From the NCBI RefSeq assembly GCF_019049285.1, contig NZ_JAGMUL010000058.1, positions 1-64,000 on the forward strand: 64,000 nucleotides of DNA, given 5' to 3'. The stretch comes from Streptomyces sp. AC550_RSS872. Its GTDB lineage: Bacteria > Actinomycetota > Actinomycetes > Streptomycetales > Streptomycetaceae. Made by a program: the position numbers and the translations under genes. Positions within the stretch are counted from its first letter, which is position 1. Each line of letters starts with the position of its first letter. This document shows, in pieces, positions 8,835 to 16,491 of the stretch. The notes under the pieces were generated by a model. That model did not search any database and was not told the DNA's origin. It worked only from the letters and a program-made list of their open reading frames with translations.

Positions 8835-8881
8835 TGTTGCGGCAGGCTGTAGGCAGGAACTGATCGGAAAGGACCTCCGAC

Positions 8882-9175
8882 GTGATCATCTTCGGCACCA
8901 AGGGCTACCTCTACCAGCTCGCGATACTGACGCTGGTGTGCGGCCAGTGCGGCAACCCCTCCGCGCACACCCTGCGCAAGCGCGTCACCAAGTTCACGCT
9001 GTTCTTCGTGCCGCTGTTCCCCATCTCGACCAAGTACGCGACACAGTGCACCTTCTGCGGCGCGGAACAGAAGGTGACCGGGGAGCAGGCGGAGCAGTTG
9101 CAGGCGCAGGCCCTCTCCGGCGGGCAGGGCGGTCAGCAGTCGTACGGTCAGCCGCAGCAGCCGTACCGGTCCTGA
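8882..9175 (+). CDS. Zinc-ribbon protein, 97 aa
   Basis: The small protein begins with a hydrophobic stretch. It carries a CxxC (CGQCGN) and a second CxxC (CTFCGA) about 35 residues apart, as in zinc-ribbon family proteins, with an amphipathic segment between. A Gln/Gly/Tyr-rich disordered tail follows. The GTG start at 8882 is preceded by GGAAAGGACC. It probably binds zinc and may be peripheral to the membrane; no catalytic role can be assigned. Confidence 0.75.
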   Translation: MIIFGTKGYLYQLAILTLVCGQCGNPSAHTLRKRVTKFTLFFVPLFPISTKYATQCTFCGAEQKVTGEQAEQLQAQALSGGQGGQQSYGQPQQPYRS

Positions 9176-9229
9176 TCCGCCGCCGGACATCCGCCGGCCG
9201 GGCATTCCGTCCGGACACCCCGGGCCGGG

Positions 9230-9919
9230 CTACGACTTCGGCTGCTTGGGTCCGTTGATCGCGTCGGCGGCGTGCCGGGGACCGGGACGCGAGGAGAACT
9301 GGCCGACGAGTTCACGGAAACAGACCAGGGCGGTGATCGGCGGAATTCCGACGACGACCATCGCCAGCAGGGAATCCGCGGACTGCCCGATGCACAGCGC
9401 CACCGCGGTGCCGGAGGAGATCAGCATGACGGCCCAGGAACGGCGAGCGGTGCGGCGCTGAACGGATGCCCGCAGAATGGACAGTCCCGACAGCAGCCAC
9501 GGCCCGTAGACCGTCAAGGGCCACCAATGGGCCAGCTTCGGCGACACCACGAGCAGCGCGATGGAGCGCAGCTGATCGTATGAATACGAAATGGACCAGG
9601 TGAGCATCGTCACCGCGCACAGGGTGATGAGTGTGACCAAGACCGAGACGGTGAGGAATCTCGGGTTTCGGGTGAGCGTGTGCGCGCCGGGCTGCGGGCG
9701 CTTGCGGTGGACCGGGCGGGGCAGTGGCTGCCTGTCCTTGTCCTGCCGGGGCGGAACGGGATCCGGGGCGTGCGTGGCACCCAGCATCTGTGCCAGCTCC
9801 TGGTCCAGGTCCCAGCTCTCCGGCGACATCACCGGATCCGCCGCCTGCCAGAGGTTCTGCATATCGAGCTGCTGCGTGTAATGAGCCTGTTCATCTACCG
9901 CGTCATAGTCGGCCCTCAT
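9230..9919 (-). CDS. DUF2637 membrane protein
   Basis: The 229-aa protein has a basic, Pro-rich cytoplasmic N-terminus (about 1-85). A four-helix membrane block follows (VSVLVTLITLCAVTMLTWSI, then LAHWWPLTVYGPWLLSGLSI, SWAVMLISSGTAVALCIGQS and LLAMVVVGIPPITALVCF). This is the DUF2637 arrangement, also seen in SpdB-like spread proteins of Streptomyces plasmids, but here in a core location. The upstream 60-aa gene ends 3 bases before this ATG and carries its ribosome binding site, so the two are likely cotranscribed. Confidence 0.75.
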   Translation of the reverse strand: MRADYDAVDEQAHYTQQLDMQNLWQAADPVMSPESWDLDQELAQMLGATHAPDPVPPRQDKDRQPLPRPVHRKRPQPGAHTLTRNPRFLTVSVLVTLITLCAVTMLTWSISYSYDQLRSIALLVVSPKLAHWWPLTVYGPWLLSGLSILRASVQRRTARRSWAVMLISSGTAVALCIGQSADSLLAMVVVGIPPITALVCFRELVGQFSSRPGPRHAADAINGPKQPKS

Positions 9920-9921
9920 TG

Positions 9922-10104
9922 CTAGAACTGTTCCCCTTCCAGCGCCGCCCGGAGATATTCGCGCTCCATCCGACTGATGGTTTTCAGAAAGTCCTCAAGC
10001 AGATCCGAGCAGTGCGTGATGCTTTGCGCAGTGGTCTGATCAGCTGTCCGACGCGAACGGAGCGGAGCCTCAGCTGCATGTTTTTCCTGCCAAGTCACGC
10101 CCAC
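9922..10104 (-). CDS. Small hypothetical protein, 60 aa
   Basis: A short polar protein beginning at a GTG with AGGTGG upstream and ending two bases before the ATG of the DUF2637 gene. The C-terminal helix (SDLLEDFLKTISRMEREYLRA) is probably real because it also sets the spacing of the next ribosome binding site. Function is unknown. The arrangement suggests a regulator or partner of the membrane protein. Confidence 0.5.
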   Translation of the reverse strand: MGVTWQEKHAAEAPLRSRRTADQTTAQSITHCSDLLEDFLKTISRMEREYLRAALEGEQF

Positions 10105-10349
10105 CTAACGAGCGCCACACGGGGCAGGACATCTGGCATTCGGGGGAATATGCGTCAACGGTGATTATCTGGAATATCCAATGACAGGGCCCCGACGCCG
10201 AAATTCAGAATATGTATCACGCGGTGTGATCGAGGGACTTATGAACTGCGCGCGCGGCGAGGGCGAGGGTGGGACCTGCGGCGAGGCGGAGGCGGAGGGC
10301 ACGGCAGGCGGGTGACGCCGCCGGCGCCCCGCACGGTAGCGTGGCGATC

Positions 10350-10796
10350 ATGGCGGACTGGAGGCTTCGGGCGGCGACCGGGGCGGACGTCGAGCTGATC
10401 GCCGAGGTGCGGGCCGTGGTGCTGCGGGCGGACCTGGAGCGGCTCGGGCGGTACGACGGACATCGGGTGCGGCAGCGGCTGCGGGACGGATTCGACGCGG
10501 CCCACACCTGGGTGATCGAGGTGGACGGTACGTTCGCCGGCTGTGTGGCGCTGCGGCCGGACGGGGACAGCCGGTGGCTGGAGCACTTCTATCTCGCCCC
10601 GCACCTCCAGGGCCGGGGCATCGGCTCGGCCGTACTGGGCGAACTGCTGGAGCGGTGCGACCGCGGCGACGTCCTCGTCCGCCTGAACGTGCTTCAGGGC
10701 AGTGCCGCCCGGCGGCTGTACGAGCGGCACGGATTCACGGTCGAGTCGGAGGACCCGGTGGACGTGTTCATGGTGCGCGGCGCCGCCGCGAGGTAG
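10350..10796 (+). CDS. GNAT-family N-acetyltransferase
   Basis: A 148-aa acetyltransferase of unknown substrate. The ATG at 10350 gives MADWRLRAATGADVELIAEV, the normal beginning of the fold; a frame extension upstream is low complexity. The acetyl-CoA pyrophosphate loop is HLQGRGIGSAVL, preceded by the FYLAP strand. AARRLYERHGF marks the C-terminal half. It is a single gene flanked by unrelated genes. Confidence 0.85.
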   Translation: MADWRLRAATGADVELIAEVRAVVLRADLERLGRYDGHRVRQRLRDGFDAAHTWVIEVDGTFAGCVALRPDGDSRWLEHFYLAPHLQGRGIGSAVLGELLERCDRGDVLVRLNVLQGSAARRLYERHGFTVESEDPVDVFMVRGAAAR

Positions 10797-10813
10797 ACGT
10801 ACCGAGGCCGGGG

Positions 10814-11038
10814 TCAGTCGTCGTCGACGAACGTGACCGTCTCTTCGAGCGGCGCGCGGCCCGTGCGGGGAGCGTTCACCGTGAGGTCCTCGAAGCCGAT
10901 CGACATGCCGCAGAAGAGGATGAGCTCGTCCGGGGGCGAGAGGATCTCCGCGACGGAGCGGTGGTACTTGGCCCACGCCATCTGTGTGCAACTGTGCAGC
11001 CCCTCGGCCCGCAGCAACAGCATGACCGTCGCAGATAC
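10814..11038 (-). pseudogene. Nitroreductase C-terminal fragment
   Basis: The reading frame encodes about 75 residues typical of the end of an FMN-dependent nitroreductase: LLLRAEGLHSCTQMAWAKYH, then a segment ending in LILFCGMSIGFED and LEETVTFVDDD. The N-terminal FMN-binding two-thirds (family length about 220 residues) is absent. It is replaced abruptly near 11040 by an unrelated gene end on the other strand, so this is a deletion scar. Confidence 0.75.
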
Positions 11039-11042
11039 ATGC

Positions 11043-11201
11043 CGACGTCGGACCACCCTGGCGCCCCGCAACCCGGCCATGTCGGAACTGATCCCCCTCT
11101 ACGAGGCCTCGCGCAAGCGTGCCTTCGAGGAGGCGGCCGTCAAGGCCAAGGAACTCGCGGAGCGCCTCGCGGCGTGCCCCCCCGGACCGGACGCCGTGTG
11201 A
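11043..11201 (+). pseudogene. C-terminal fragment of an unrecognised gene
   Basis: The frame contains PRNPAMSELIPLYEASRKRA and a charged helix ending in AERLAACPPGPDAV. Good codon usage and a terminator right after the stop suggest the 3' end of a former gene joined by deletion to the nitroreductase fragment. Alternatively it is a 40-aa gene starting at the ATG at 11079, but that has no ribosome binding site. Confidence 0.4.
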
Positions 11202-11228
11202 CTCTCACCCCCGGAGGTCACACGGCGT
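11191..11228. terminator. Bidirectional terminator
   Basis: A perfect 12-bp stem (ACGCCGTGTGAC and complement) with a 14-base loop lies between the gene end at 11201 and the stop of the MarR gene at 11231, so it can serve both strands. Confidence 0.75.
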
Positions 11229-11230
11229 CC

Positions 11231-11731
11231 TCATCCCTGCTGGGGATGGGCGAACCGGGTGAGCAGATCCGTCAACTGCCGCGCCTCGCCGGGCTCCAGC
11301 CCGGCGACCAGGCTCTCGGCGGGCGTCCGCGCCGCCACATGGGCCGCGTCGAAGAGTTCGAGCCCCTGCGGCGTGATCTCCACCGCCCGCACCCGCCGGT
11401 CCCCCGGCACGGCCTTGCGTACGGCCAGCCCCTTGCGCTCCAGGTCGTCCACGACGCGCATGACCCCGGCCTTGTCCGTGCCGGTCGCCGCCGCGAGGTC
11501 GCGCTGCACCATGGGCCCGCGGTTGACCAGCACGATCAGCACGGAGAAGTGGCGCAGCTCGATGCCGAGCGGCCGCAGCGCCTCCGTCATCACCGACTGC
11601 GCCCGCCAGTGCGCCCGGCGCAGCAGCAGACCGAGCGCGAAGGGCGACGTGTCACCGGGGCCGTCGGTCGCACGCGATGCAGTGGCAGCGGGGGTGGCGG
11701 CGGGGGTTCCACGTGGAACGTCGGCGGGCAT
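11231..11731 (-). CDS. MarR-family transcriptional regulator
   Basis: A 166-aa repressor-type protein with a disordered Ala/Thr/Pro N-terminus. The winged helix-turn-helix lies at about residues 50-130: LRPLGIELRHFSVLIVLVNR, QRDLAAATGTDKAGVMRVVD, and the wing DRRVRAVEITPQG. C-terminal helices form the dimer. A 21-bp palindrome 25 bases upstream is the likely operator, giving autoregulation. No divergent target is adjacent, because the neighbour at 11939 lies 160 bases away. The beginning of the coding sequence contains a parS-like palindrome at 11706-11719. Confidence 0.88.
   Translation of the reverse strand: MPADVPRGTPAATPAATASRATDGPGDTSPFALGLLLRRAHWRAQSVMTEALRPLGIELRHFSVLIVLVNRGPMVQRDLAAATGTDKAGVMRVVDDLERKGLAVRKAVPGDRRVRAVEITPQGLELFDAAHVAARTPAESLVAGLEPGEARQLTDLLTRFAHPQQG
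11706..11719. other. parS-like palindrome (two mismatches)
   Basis: GTTCCACGTGGAAC is a perfect 14-bp palindrome that differs at two symmetric positions from the Streptomyces parS consensus GTTTCACGTGAAAC. It lies within the 5' part of the marR-like gene. Binding by ParB is only possible, not shown. Confidence 0.4.
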
Positions 11732-11755
11732 GCGGCCAGATTACCGCCATCCATC

Positions 11756-11776
11756 CATTCGATACGGTATCGAATG
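11756..11776. promoter_or_regulatory. Operator of the MarR regulator
   Basis: CATTCGATAC-G-GTATCGAATG is a perfect 10-bp inverted repeat with one central base, upstream of the regulator start at 11731. Size and position are those of a MarR dimer operator. Confidence 0.8.
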
Positions 11777-11814
11777 AAACTAAATGTACGGGTTCGGTGT
11801 CGGCACGTCCCGGC

Positions 11815-11860
11815 CGATCCCGGCCGATCCCGGCCGATCCCGGCCGATGTCCCCGATGTC
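11815..11860. repeat. 10-bp tandem repeat
   Basis: The unit CGGCCGATCC occurs four times, followed by GATGTCCCC twice, in the leader before the FG-GAP lipoprotein gene. It may affect that gene's leader but is not otherwise explained. Confidence 0.7.
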
Positions 11861-11938
11861 CCCGCACAGGTCTGTCACCCCGTCTCGAACACGTGCATCA
11901 TTGCCCAGTTGTTGCCCTTGATGCTGACGAGGTGAGCG

Positions 11939-13249
11939 GTGCGCGCGCGAAGAAGCGGGAACTGTACGGCGGCCCTGACCGGCGCCCTCGGCCTCGCCCT
12001 CGCGGTCGCCGCCTGCGGCCCCCAGCCGCACGACGACGCCGGGTCGGCCCGGCACACCCCCGTCCAGGTGGCCGACGCCCCCGCCCGACTCCCCGTCCCG
12101 CAGGGCAAGGGCAGCAAGGCCCCCTCCGACTTCAACGGCGACGGCCACCGCGACCTGGTCCTCAACGACCTGGTCAAGGCCCAGGCGCACGCCGACGACG
12201 CGGGCATCGGCATCGTGTACGGCGGTGAGCGCGGACTCACCCCGGGCGCACGGCAGTTGCTCAGCCCGCGGCGGCAGGCGGCCCCGACCAAGGGTCAGCT
12301 CCCGGCCGTCTTCGACGCCGAGGCGAGCTGCGACCTGGACGGCGACGGCTTCACCGACCTGGTCGTCTCCACCGACCCGCCCTACGACGGCCAGGGCCGG
12401 CCCCCGGTGCCGTTGCAGATCCTCTACGGCTCCCCGAGCGGCCTCACCGGCAAGGCGGTCAAGCTCACCATCCCGGCCCGCGCCCGCGTCGGCAACGACT
12501 GGCCCGACCAGCCGGTGTGCGGCGACTTCGACGGCGACGACGCGCAGGACCTGGTCGTCCACGCGTCGGGCGGCCAACTCAGCTTCCTGCGGGGCCCGTT
12601 CTCCCGCAAGGGCAGCCCCCGCACCGCCCCCGCCCCCCTCCAGTCCCCCGGCAACGCCCCCACGGGCCCGGCGGCCGACGTCGACGACGACGGATACGAC
12701 GACCTGGTGGTCCGTACGGCGGAAGGCACCGGCAGGTCCGCGGTCGTGCTGGGCGGCCCCACCGGCCCCACCCGCACCGGAGCCACCCTCCCCGCGGGCA
12801 TCGACGTGGCCCTCGGCGCCTTCGGCAAGGACAGGTCGGCCCTGGACGCGGCGATCGGCACCATGGGCGGAACGTCCCTGCGCTACGACCTCCCGACCGC
12901 CACCGCCCGCGGCACCCTCACCACCCCCGGCTCGGTGCTCGACGCCGCCGACTTCGACGGCGACGGCCTGAGCGAACTCGTCACCAGCGGCACCCAGTTG
13001 CGCGTCCTCCACGGCCGTACGGCAGGGCTGGCCACAACGGGCATGGTCACCGTCCGGCCACCCGCCCAGGGCACCACACGCGTCGTGACGGTCGGCGACT
13101 TCGACGGGGACGGCCGGGCGGACCTGGTGGTGCGGACGTATGCCGGCGAGACCAAGGACACGGTGGCCGTGTACCCGGGCACGAAGAAGGGCCTGGTAGC
13201 GGCGGAGCCTTCGGTGCGGTTCTCCAGCTCGGCGTTCCTGACGCGCTAG
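11939..13249 (+). CDS. FG-GAP/VCBS repeat lipoprotein
   Basis: A secreted, lipid-anchored 436-aa protein. The signal peptide ends in the lipobox LAVAAC, with the cysteine at about residue 26. The mature part holds repeated FG-GAP units whose calcium-binding loops read DFNGDGHRDLVL, DLDGDGFTDLVV, DFDGDDAQDLVV, DVDDDGYDDLVV, DFDGDGLSELVT and DFDGDGRADLVV. That is enough to close an integrin-like beta-propeller. It starts at GTG with GAGGTG upstream. Such proteins bind surfaces or carbohydrate; the partner is unknown. Confidence 0.88.
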   Translation: MRARRSGNCTAALTGALGLALAVAACGPQPHDDAGSARHTPVQVADAPARLPVPQGKGSKAPSDFNGDGHRDLVLNDLVKAQAHADDAGIGIVYGGERGLTPGARQLLSPRRQAAPTKGQLPAVFDAEASCDLDGDGFTDLVVSTDPPYDGQGRPPVPLQILYGSPSGLTGKAVKLTIPARARVGNDWPDQPVCGDFDGDDAQDLVVHASGGQLSFLRGPFSRKGSPRTAPAPLQSPGNAPTGPAADVDDDGYDDLVVRTAEGTGRSAVVLGGPTGPTRTGATLPAGIDVALGAFGKDRSALDAAIGTMGGTSLRYDLPTATARGTLTTPGSVLDAADFDGDGLSELVTSGTQLRVLHGRTAGLATTGMVTVRPPAQGTTRVVTVGDFDGDGRADLVVRTYAGETKDTVAVYPGTKKGLVAAEPSVRFSSSAFLTR

Positions 13250-13253
13250 GGGG

Positions 13254-13374
13254 GTTTTGAAAGTCCCGTGCGGTGCCCGCGCCCGCCGCGGCAGCGGCTG
13301 GTGTCGCAGCCGGTGCGTGCCCTCGGTGTGCCGGACGAAGCCCCTCGATGGGGGTCCCCGCAGACTTTCAAAAC
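13254..13374. repeat. Long-range inverted repeat
   Basis: GTTTTGAAAGTC at 13254-13265 and its exact complement at 13363-13374 bracket 97 GC-rich bases directly after the lipoprotein stop codon. The arms extend imperfectly into G-rich flanks. It could be a small mobile (MITE/REP-like) element or a structured 3' end. Confidence 0.6.
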
Positions 13375-13395
13375 ACCCTCTGGCCCCGCGGCCGG

Positions 13396-14010
13396 TCAGT
13401 CGGCGACCCGTGCCCCGATCGCCCGGGCCCGACGGCGGGCTTCCGGGCTGAGGCCCTTGCGACGGGGAGAGGTGCGGTGGTCGTAGGCGGTGGGCTGGAC
13501 CAGGCAGCTCAGGCCGCGCAGGCCGGGCTTGGCCACGACGCAGGCGAAGCGCGGGTCGCCCGCGTACCAGAGTTCGTCGTCGTAGTCCTTGAGCGCCTCG
13601 TGGCTCCAGGACCGGAACAGTCCGGCCGTCACCTTCAGCGACACCGTCTTCTCGGGGCTGTCGGGGTCGGGCAGTACGAAAACGGCCTTCCCCTTGGTGA
13701 CCCGCACGGCACCGGACTGCTGCCGCCAGGGATAGACGCCCAGGATGCGGCGCACCCGCCAGAGCCGGAAGAGCCGGATGAGAGACAGGACGGCGTAGTG
13801 GACGAGCAGGGCCAGGACCAGGACCATGGGCACAACGGCCGCCACCGGCAACCACACGACCGTGACGTACAGCGCGGCCCACCAAAGGGCCACCCAGCCG
13901 AGGAACTTGGCCAACTGCCCAGCCGCACAGCGGGACAAGGCCCTGCCCGTGCCGGGCGTCTCCCACGCCACCGGGCCCTCGAAGCCGCCCTGCGTCGCGT
14001 ATGTGCTCAT
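13396..14010 (-). CDS. Hypothetical membrane protein, 204 aa
   Basis: The ATG at 14010 (MSTYATQGGF) is the likely start; the upstream extension is low complexity. Two adjacent membrane helices lie at about residues 35-85 (LGWVALWWAALYVTVVWLPV and AAVVPMVLVLALLVHYAVLS). A basic linker and a soluble domain with KAVFVLPDPDSPEKTVSLKV and DELWYAGDPRFACVV follow, then an Arg-rich tail. No family is recognised. The soluble part looks like a small beta-rich cytoplasmic domain. Confidence 0.6.
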   Translation of the reverse strand: MSTYATQGGFEGPVAWETPGTGRALSRCAAGQLAKFLGWVALWWAALYVTVVWLPVAAVVPMVLVLALLVHYAVLSLIRLFRLWRVRRILGVYPWRQQSGAVRVTKGKAVFVLPDPDSPEKTVSLKVTAGLFRSWSHEALKDYDDELWYAGDPRFACVVAKPGLRGLSCLVQPTAYDHRTSPRRKGLSPEARRRARAIGARVAD

Positions 14011-14212
14011 TCGCTCATCTCGGTCATCCGAAGTCCGCCGCCCGATCATGGCATGAAAGGGCAACGAGACCGGGGTGGGGTCACGGAATCCACACTTCTG
14101 TCGCGACGCCACCGGGCCGCTCGGCATGCGGCCCCGGCCCAGTTCACGGGGAACATTCCGGCACGCCCCCACGTTGGCCTCAGGTCAACTGCCCCGCGAG
14201 CCAAGGAGTGTC

Positions 14213-14920
14213 GTGCCGGATACGTCGGCCAACGCCGCCCTCACCGCCCTGCCCCCGCTCCCGCCGCTCACCGCCCAGGCCGAGCAGCTGATCTCACTCG
14301 GCGTGCACGAGCTTGCGGGGATCCCGGCCGACGAGCTGCGCGCCTTCGCGGAGACCGCCGGTTGCGCCAATAGCTCCGATAGCGCCGACGGCGACGCCCT
14401 GCTCGCCGTCCGCCCCGACCGCCTCCCCGCCTCCGCCCTCGCACCCCTGCTCCGCCGCGACGACAAGCCGGGCTTCGTCGTCGTCGACATGCCCGACGTC
14501 GACGCCTTCGCCCCGGACGCCATCGAGCTGCCCGACGCGCCCCTCTACGTCGTCACCGGCATCGACCGCGGCGACCGCATGGCCAACTGGAGCCCCGAAG
14601 AGGCCCTGCCGGCCCTCGCCGAGGAGAACCGCACCCCGCTGCTGCTCACCGAGGGCATCCACTGGGTGCTCCAGCAGCCGGAGGCCCTGGAGCGCAACCG
14701 CTGCTTCATGACGATCGGCTCCCGGCTGCGCAAGGCCAACGGCACGCTGGACGCCCGTACCCCGGCGATCTGGATCAGCAACGGCACGGGACGCGACGGC
14801 CGCGAGCGGCGCAACGCCCCGAAGGTGGGCTGGTGCTGGTGGGGCAACCGGCACACATGGCTGGGCTTCGCATCCGCTACGGGGCGCCGCCAGGCCGTGT
14901 CCGCAACGTCCCCTGACTGA
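14213..14920 (+). CDS. DUF5701-like protein
   Basis: A 235-aa soluble protein starting at GTG with AAGGAG five bases upstream. Conserved-looking stretches are LISLGVHELAGIPADELRAF, PGFVVVDMPDVDAFAP, YVVTGIDRGDRMANWSPEEA, TPLLLTEGIHWVLQQPEALE and KVGWCWWGNRHTWLGFASA. I believe this is the DUF5701 family, of unknown function. It has no membrane segment, and its neighbours give no functional clue. Confidence 0.65.
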   Translation: MPDTSANAALTALPPLPPLTAQAEQLISLGVHELAGIPADELRAFAETAGCANSSDSADGDALLAVRPDRLPASALAPLLRRDDKPGFVVVDMPDVDAFAPDAIELPDAPLYVVTGIDRGDRMANWSPEEALPALAEENRTPLLLTEGIHWVLQQPEALERNRCFMTIGSRLRKANGTLDARTPAIWISNGTGRDGRERRNAPKVGWCWWGNRHTWLGFASATGRRQAVSATSPD

Positions 14921-15046
14921 CGTACAACCGTCCGCACACCCGAGCGGTCTCCTGCACCGCGACCACCCGGTTGAGCCCAGGAGAACACCGGGCCGGCAGG
15001 GGTGGTCACCCCCTGTTCGACAGGCCCGTGTTCGCAGGAGAACCGC

Positions 15047-15189
15047 ATGCGCAAGAACGTCCGTACAGCCGTGGCCACCGCGGCCGCCGGCGCTCGGAGA
15101 TCAACACGTCCGGCCGGGGCATCGGCCTGACCGCCGCCAAGGTGTCGGCGTCCGGCACTCCGCTGTTCGGCAGCCAGATGGCGGACTGA
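15047..15189 (+). pseudogene. Remnant of a small secreted or lipoprotein gene
   Basis: A good ribosome binding site (GCAGGAG) precedes an ATG that opens a signal-peptide-like MRKNVRTAVATAAAGA. The frame then continues wrongly, and the plausible gene end (SEINTSGRGIGLTAAKVSAS, GTPLFGSQMAD) lies in another frame. The intact gene probably encoded a secreted protein. An internal deletion with frameshift explains what is left. Confidence 0.5.
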
Positions 15190-15343
15190 CCGGGGGCCCG
15201 GCATTCCCCCTGAGCGACTCCTGAGCGACTCCCTGAGCCGCGCTGCGGGCTTCCCTTAGGGGATGTCACAGCTCGGCCGCAAAGCCGGGCCCGAACCGCA
15301 GGGCCCGGCACGCGGATCTCCGGGACCAGGTACGTTCGAAGAC

Positions 15344-16270
15344 GTGGCTGGATTCAGGATCGGACGGGGCAGCCGGAACAACGGCACCCCGCAAACGCGC
15401 CCCCAACAACCTCCGTACGGGCAGCAGGCACCCCAGGGGCCGTCGTACGGCTATCCCCCGCCGCCGCAGCAGCCGTACGGCGGCTCGGGCGGCGGCGGTG
15501 GCGGCTGGCCGCAGGCGAACGGCGGTGGTCATGGCGGCCACGGCGGTCATGGCGGCCACGGCGAGCCGGAGTACTTCGGTGACGGCGGCCACCCGCACGG
15601 CCCCGGTGGTACCCCGGACCCCTACGCGGCGAACAACCCGGGCCACACCCAGGCCTTCTCGGTCGGCGAGGACCCCTACAGCCAGGGCGAGACCTACCAG
15701 GCGGGCGCGGCCCCGGCCGCCCCGGTCGGCCCGCGACTGCACTGGAAGGCCCTGCTGCGGGGCATCGTCCTCTCCCCCGGCCAGACCTTCCTCCAGATGC
15801 GGGACTACACGATGTGGGGCCCCGCCCTCGTCGTGACGTTCCTCTACGGCCTGCTCGCGGTCTTCGGCTTCGACGACGCGCGGAACGACGCGATCAACGC
15901 GACCCTGTCGAACGCGGTCCCGATCGTCCTGACCACGGCCGTGGCGATGGTCATCTCGTCCTTCGTCCTGGGCGTGGTCACCCACACCCTGGCCCGCCAG
16001 CTGGGCGGCGACGGCGCCTGGCAGCCCACGGTCGGCCTCTCCATGCTGATCATGTCCCTCACGGACGCCCCCCGCCTGGTCTTCGCGATGTTCGCCGGCG
16101 GCGACGCGACGTTCGTGCAGGCCCTTGGCTGGGCGACGTGGGTGGCGGCGGGCGCGCTCCTCACCCTGATGGTGTCCAAGTCCCACGATCTGCCGTGGCC
16201 GAAGGCCCTGGGCGCGAGCGCGATCCAGCTGATCGCCCTGCTGTCGATCGTGAAGCTCGGCACGTTCTAG
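15344..16270 (+). CDS. YIP1-like membrane protein with Gly/Pro/His-rich N-terminus
   Basis: The GTG at 15344 is chosen because the residues encoded upstream look non-coding; this gives 308 aa. Residues 1 to about 130 are disordered, rich in Gln, Pro, Gly and Tyr, and include a GGHGGHGGHGG run. The C-terminal half has five hydrophobic helices (for example LVVTFLYGLLAVFGF, VPIVLTTAVAMVISSFVLGV, LLTLMVSKSHDLPW). They are arranged as in the Yip1 domain, starting after LRGIVLSPGQTFLQMRDYTM. Role unknown, possibly in envelope organisation. Confidence 0.7.
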   Translation: MAGFRIGRGSRNNGTPQTRPQQPPYGQQAPQGPSYGYPPPPQQPYGGSGGGGGGWPQANGGGHGGHGGHGGHGEPEYFGDGGHPHGPGGTPDPYAANNPGHTQAFSVGEDPYSQGETYQAGAAPAAPVGPRLHWKALLRGIVLSPGQTFLQMRDYTMWGPALVVTFLYGLLAVFGFDDARNDAINATLSNAVPIVLTTAVAMVISSFVLGVVTHTLARQLGGDGAWQPTVGLSMLIMSLTDAPRLVFAMFAGGDATFVQALGWATWVAAGALLTLMVSKSHDLPWPKALGASAIQLIALLSIVKLGTF

Positions 16271-16310
16271 AAGGACAGAAGGACAGAAAGGCAGAAGGAC
16301 AGAAGGACAG
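16271..16310. repeat. 9-bp tandem repeat
   Basis: Four near-identical units of GAAGGACAG lie between the YIP1-like gene stop and its terminator. Confidence 0.7.
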
Positions 16311-16316
16311 ATTGCG

Positions 16317-16344
16317 GGGCCCCCGGCGTGCACGCCGGGGGCCC
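16317..16344 (+). terminator. Terminator of the YIP1-like gene
   Basis: A perfect 28-base palindrome (half-site GGGCCCCCGGCGTG) is followed by TTCTTC. Confidence 0.85.
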
Positions 16345-16491
16345 TTCTTCATGCTCGACGCACTCCACAGCCGGTTCCGCCCTGTTCGCTTTGCGCTTCC
16401 GATGTTGAAACTTTGTGTGCAGATACGTTGACCTGTGTTCGGATCGTCTTCTAGCTTGCGGGAACCATCGAGCCCGCCGAAGGGGAATGCC

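Noticed and set aside
6391..8901. An 836-codon minus-strand frame across the Fe-S oxidoreductase
   Set aside because: Antisense shadow; it shows only Val/Leu/Asp/Arg low-complexity content and no domain.
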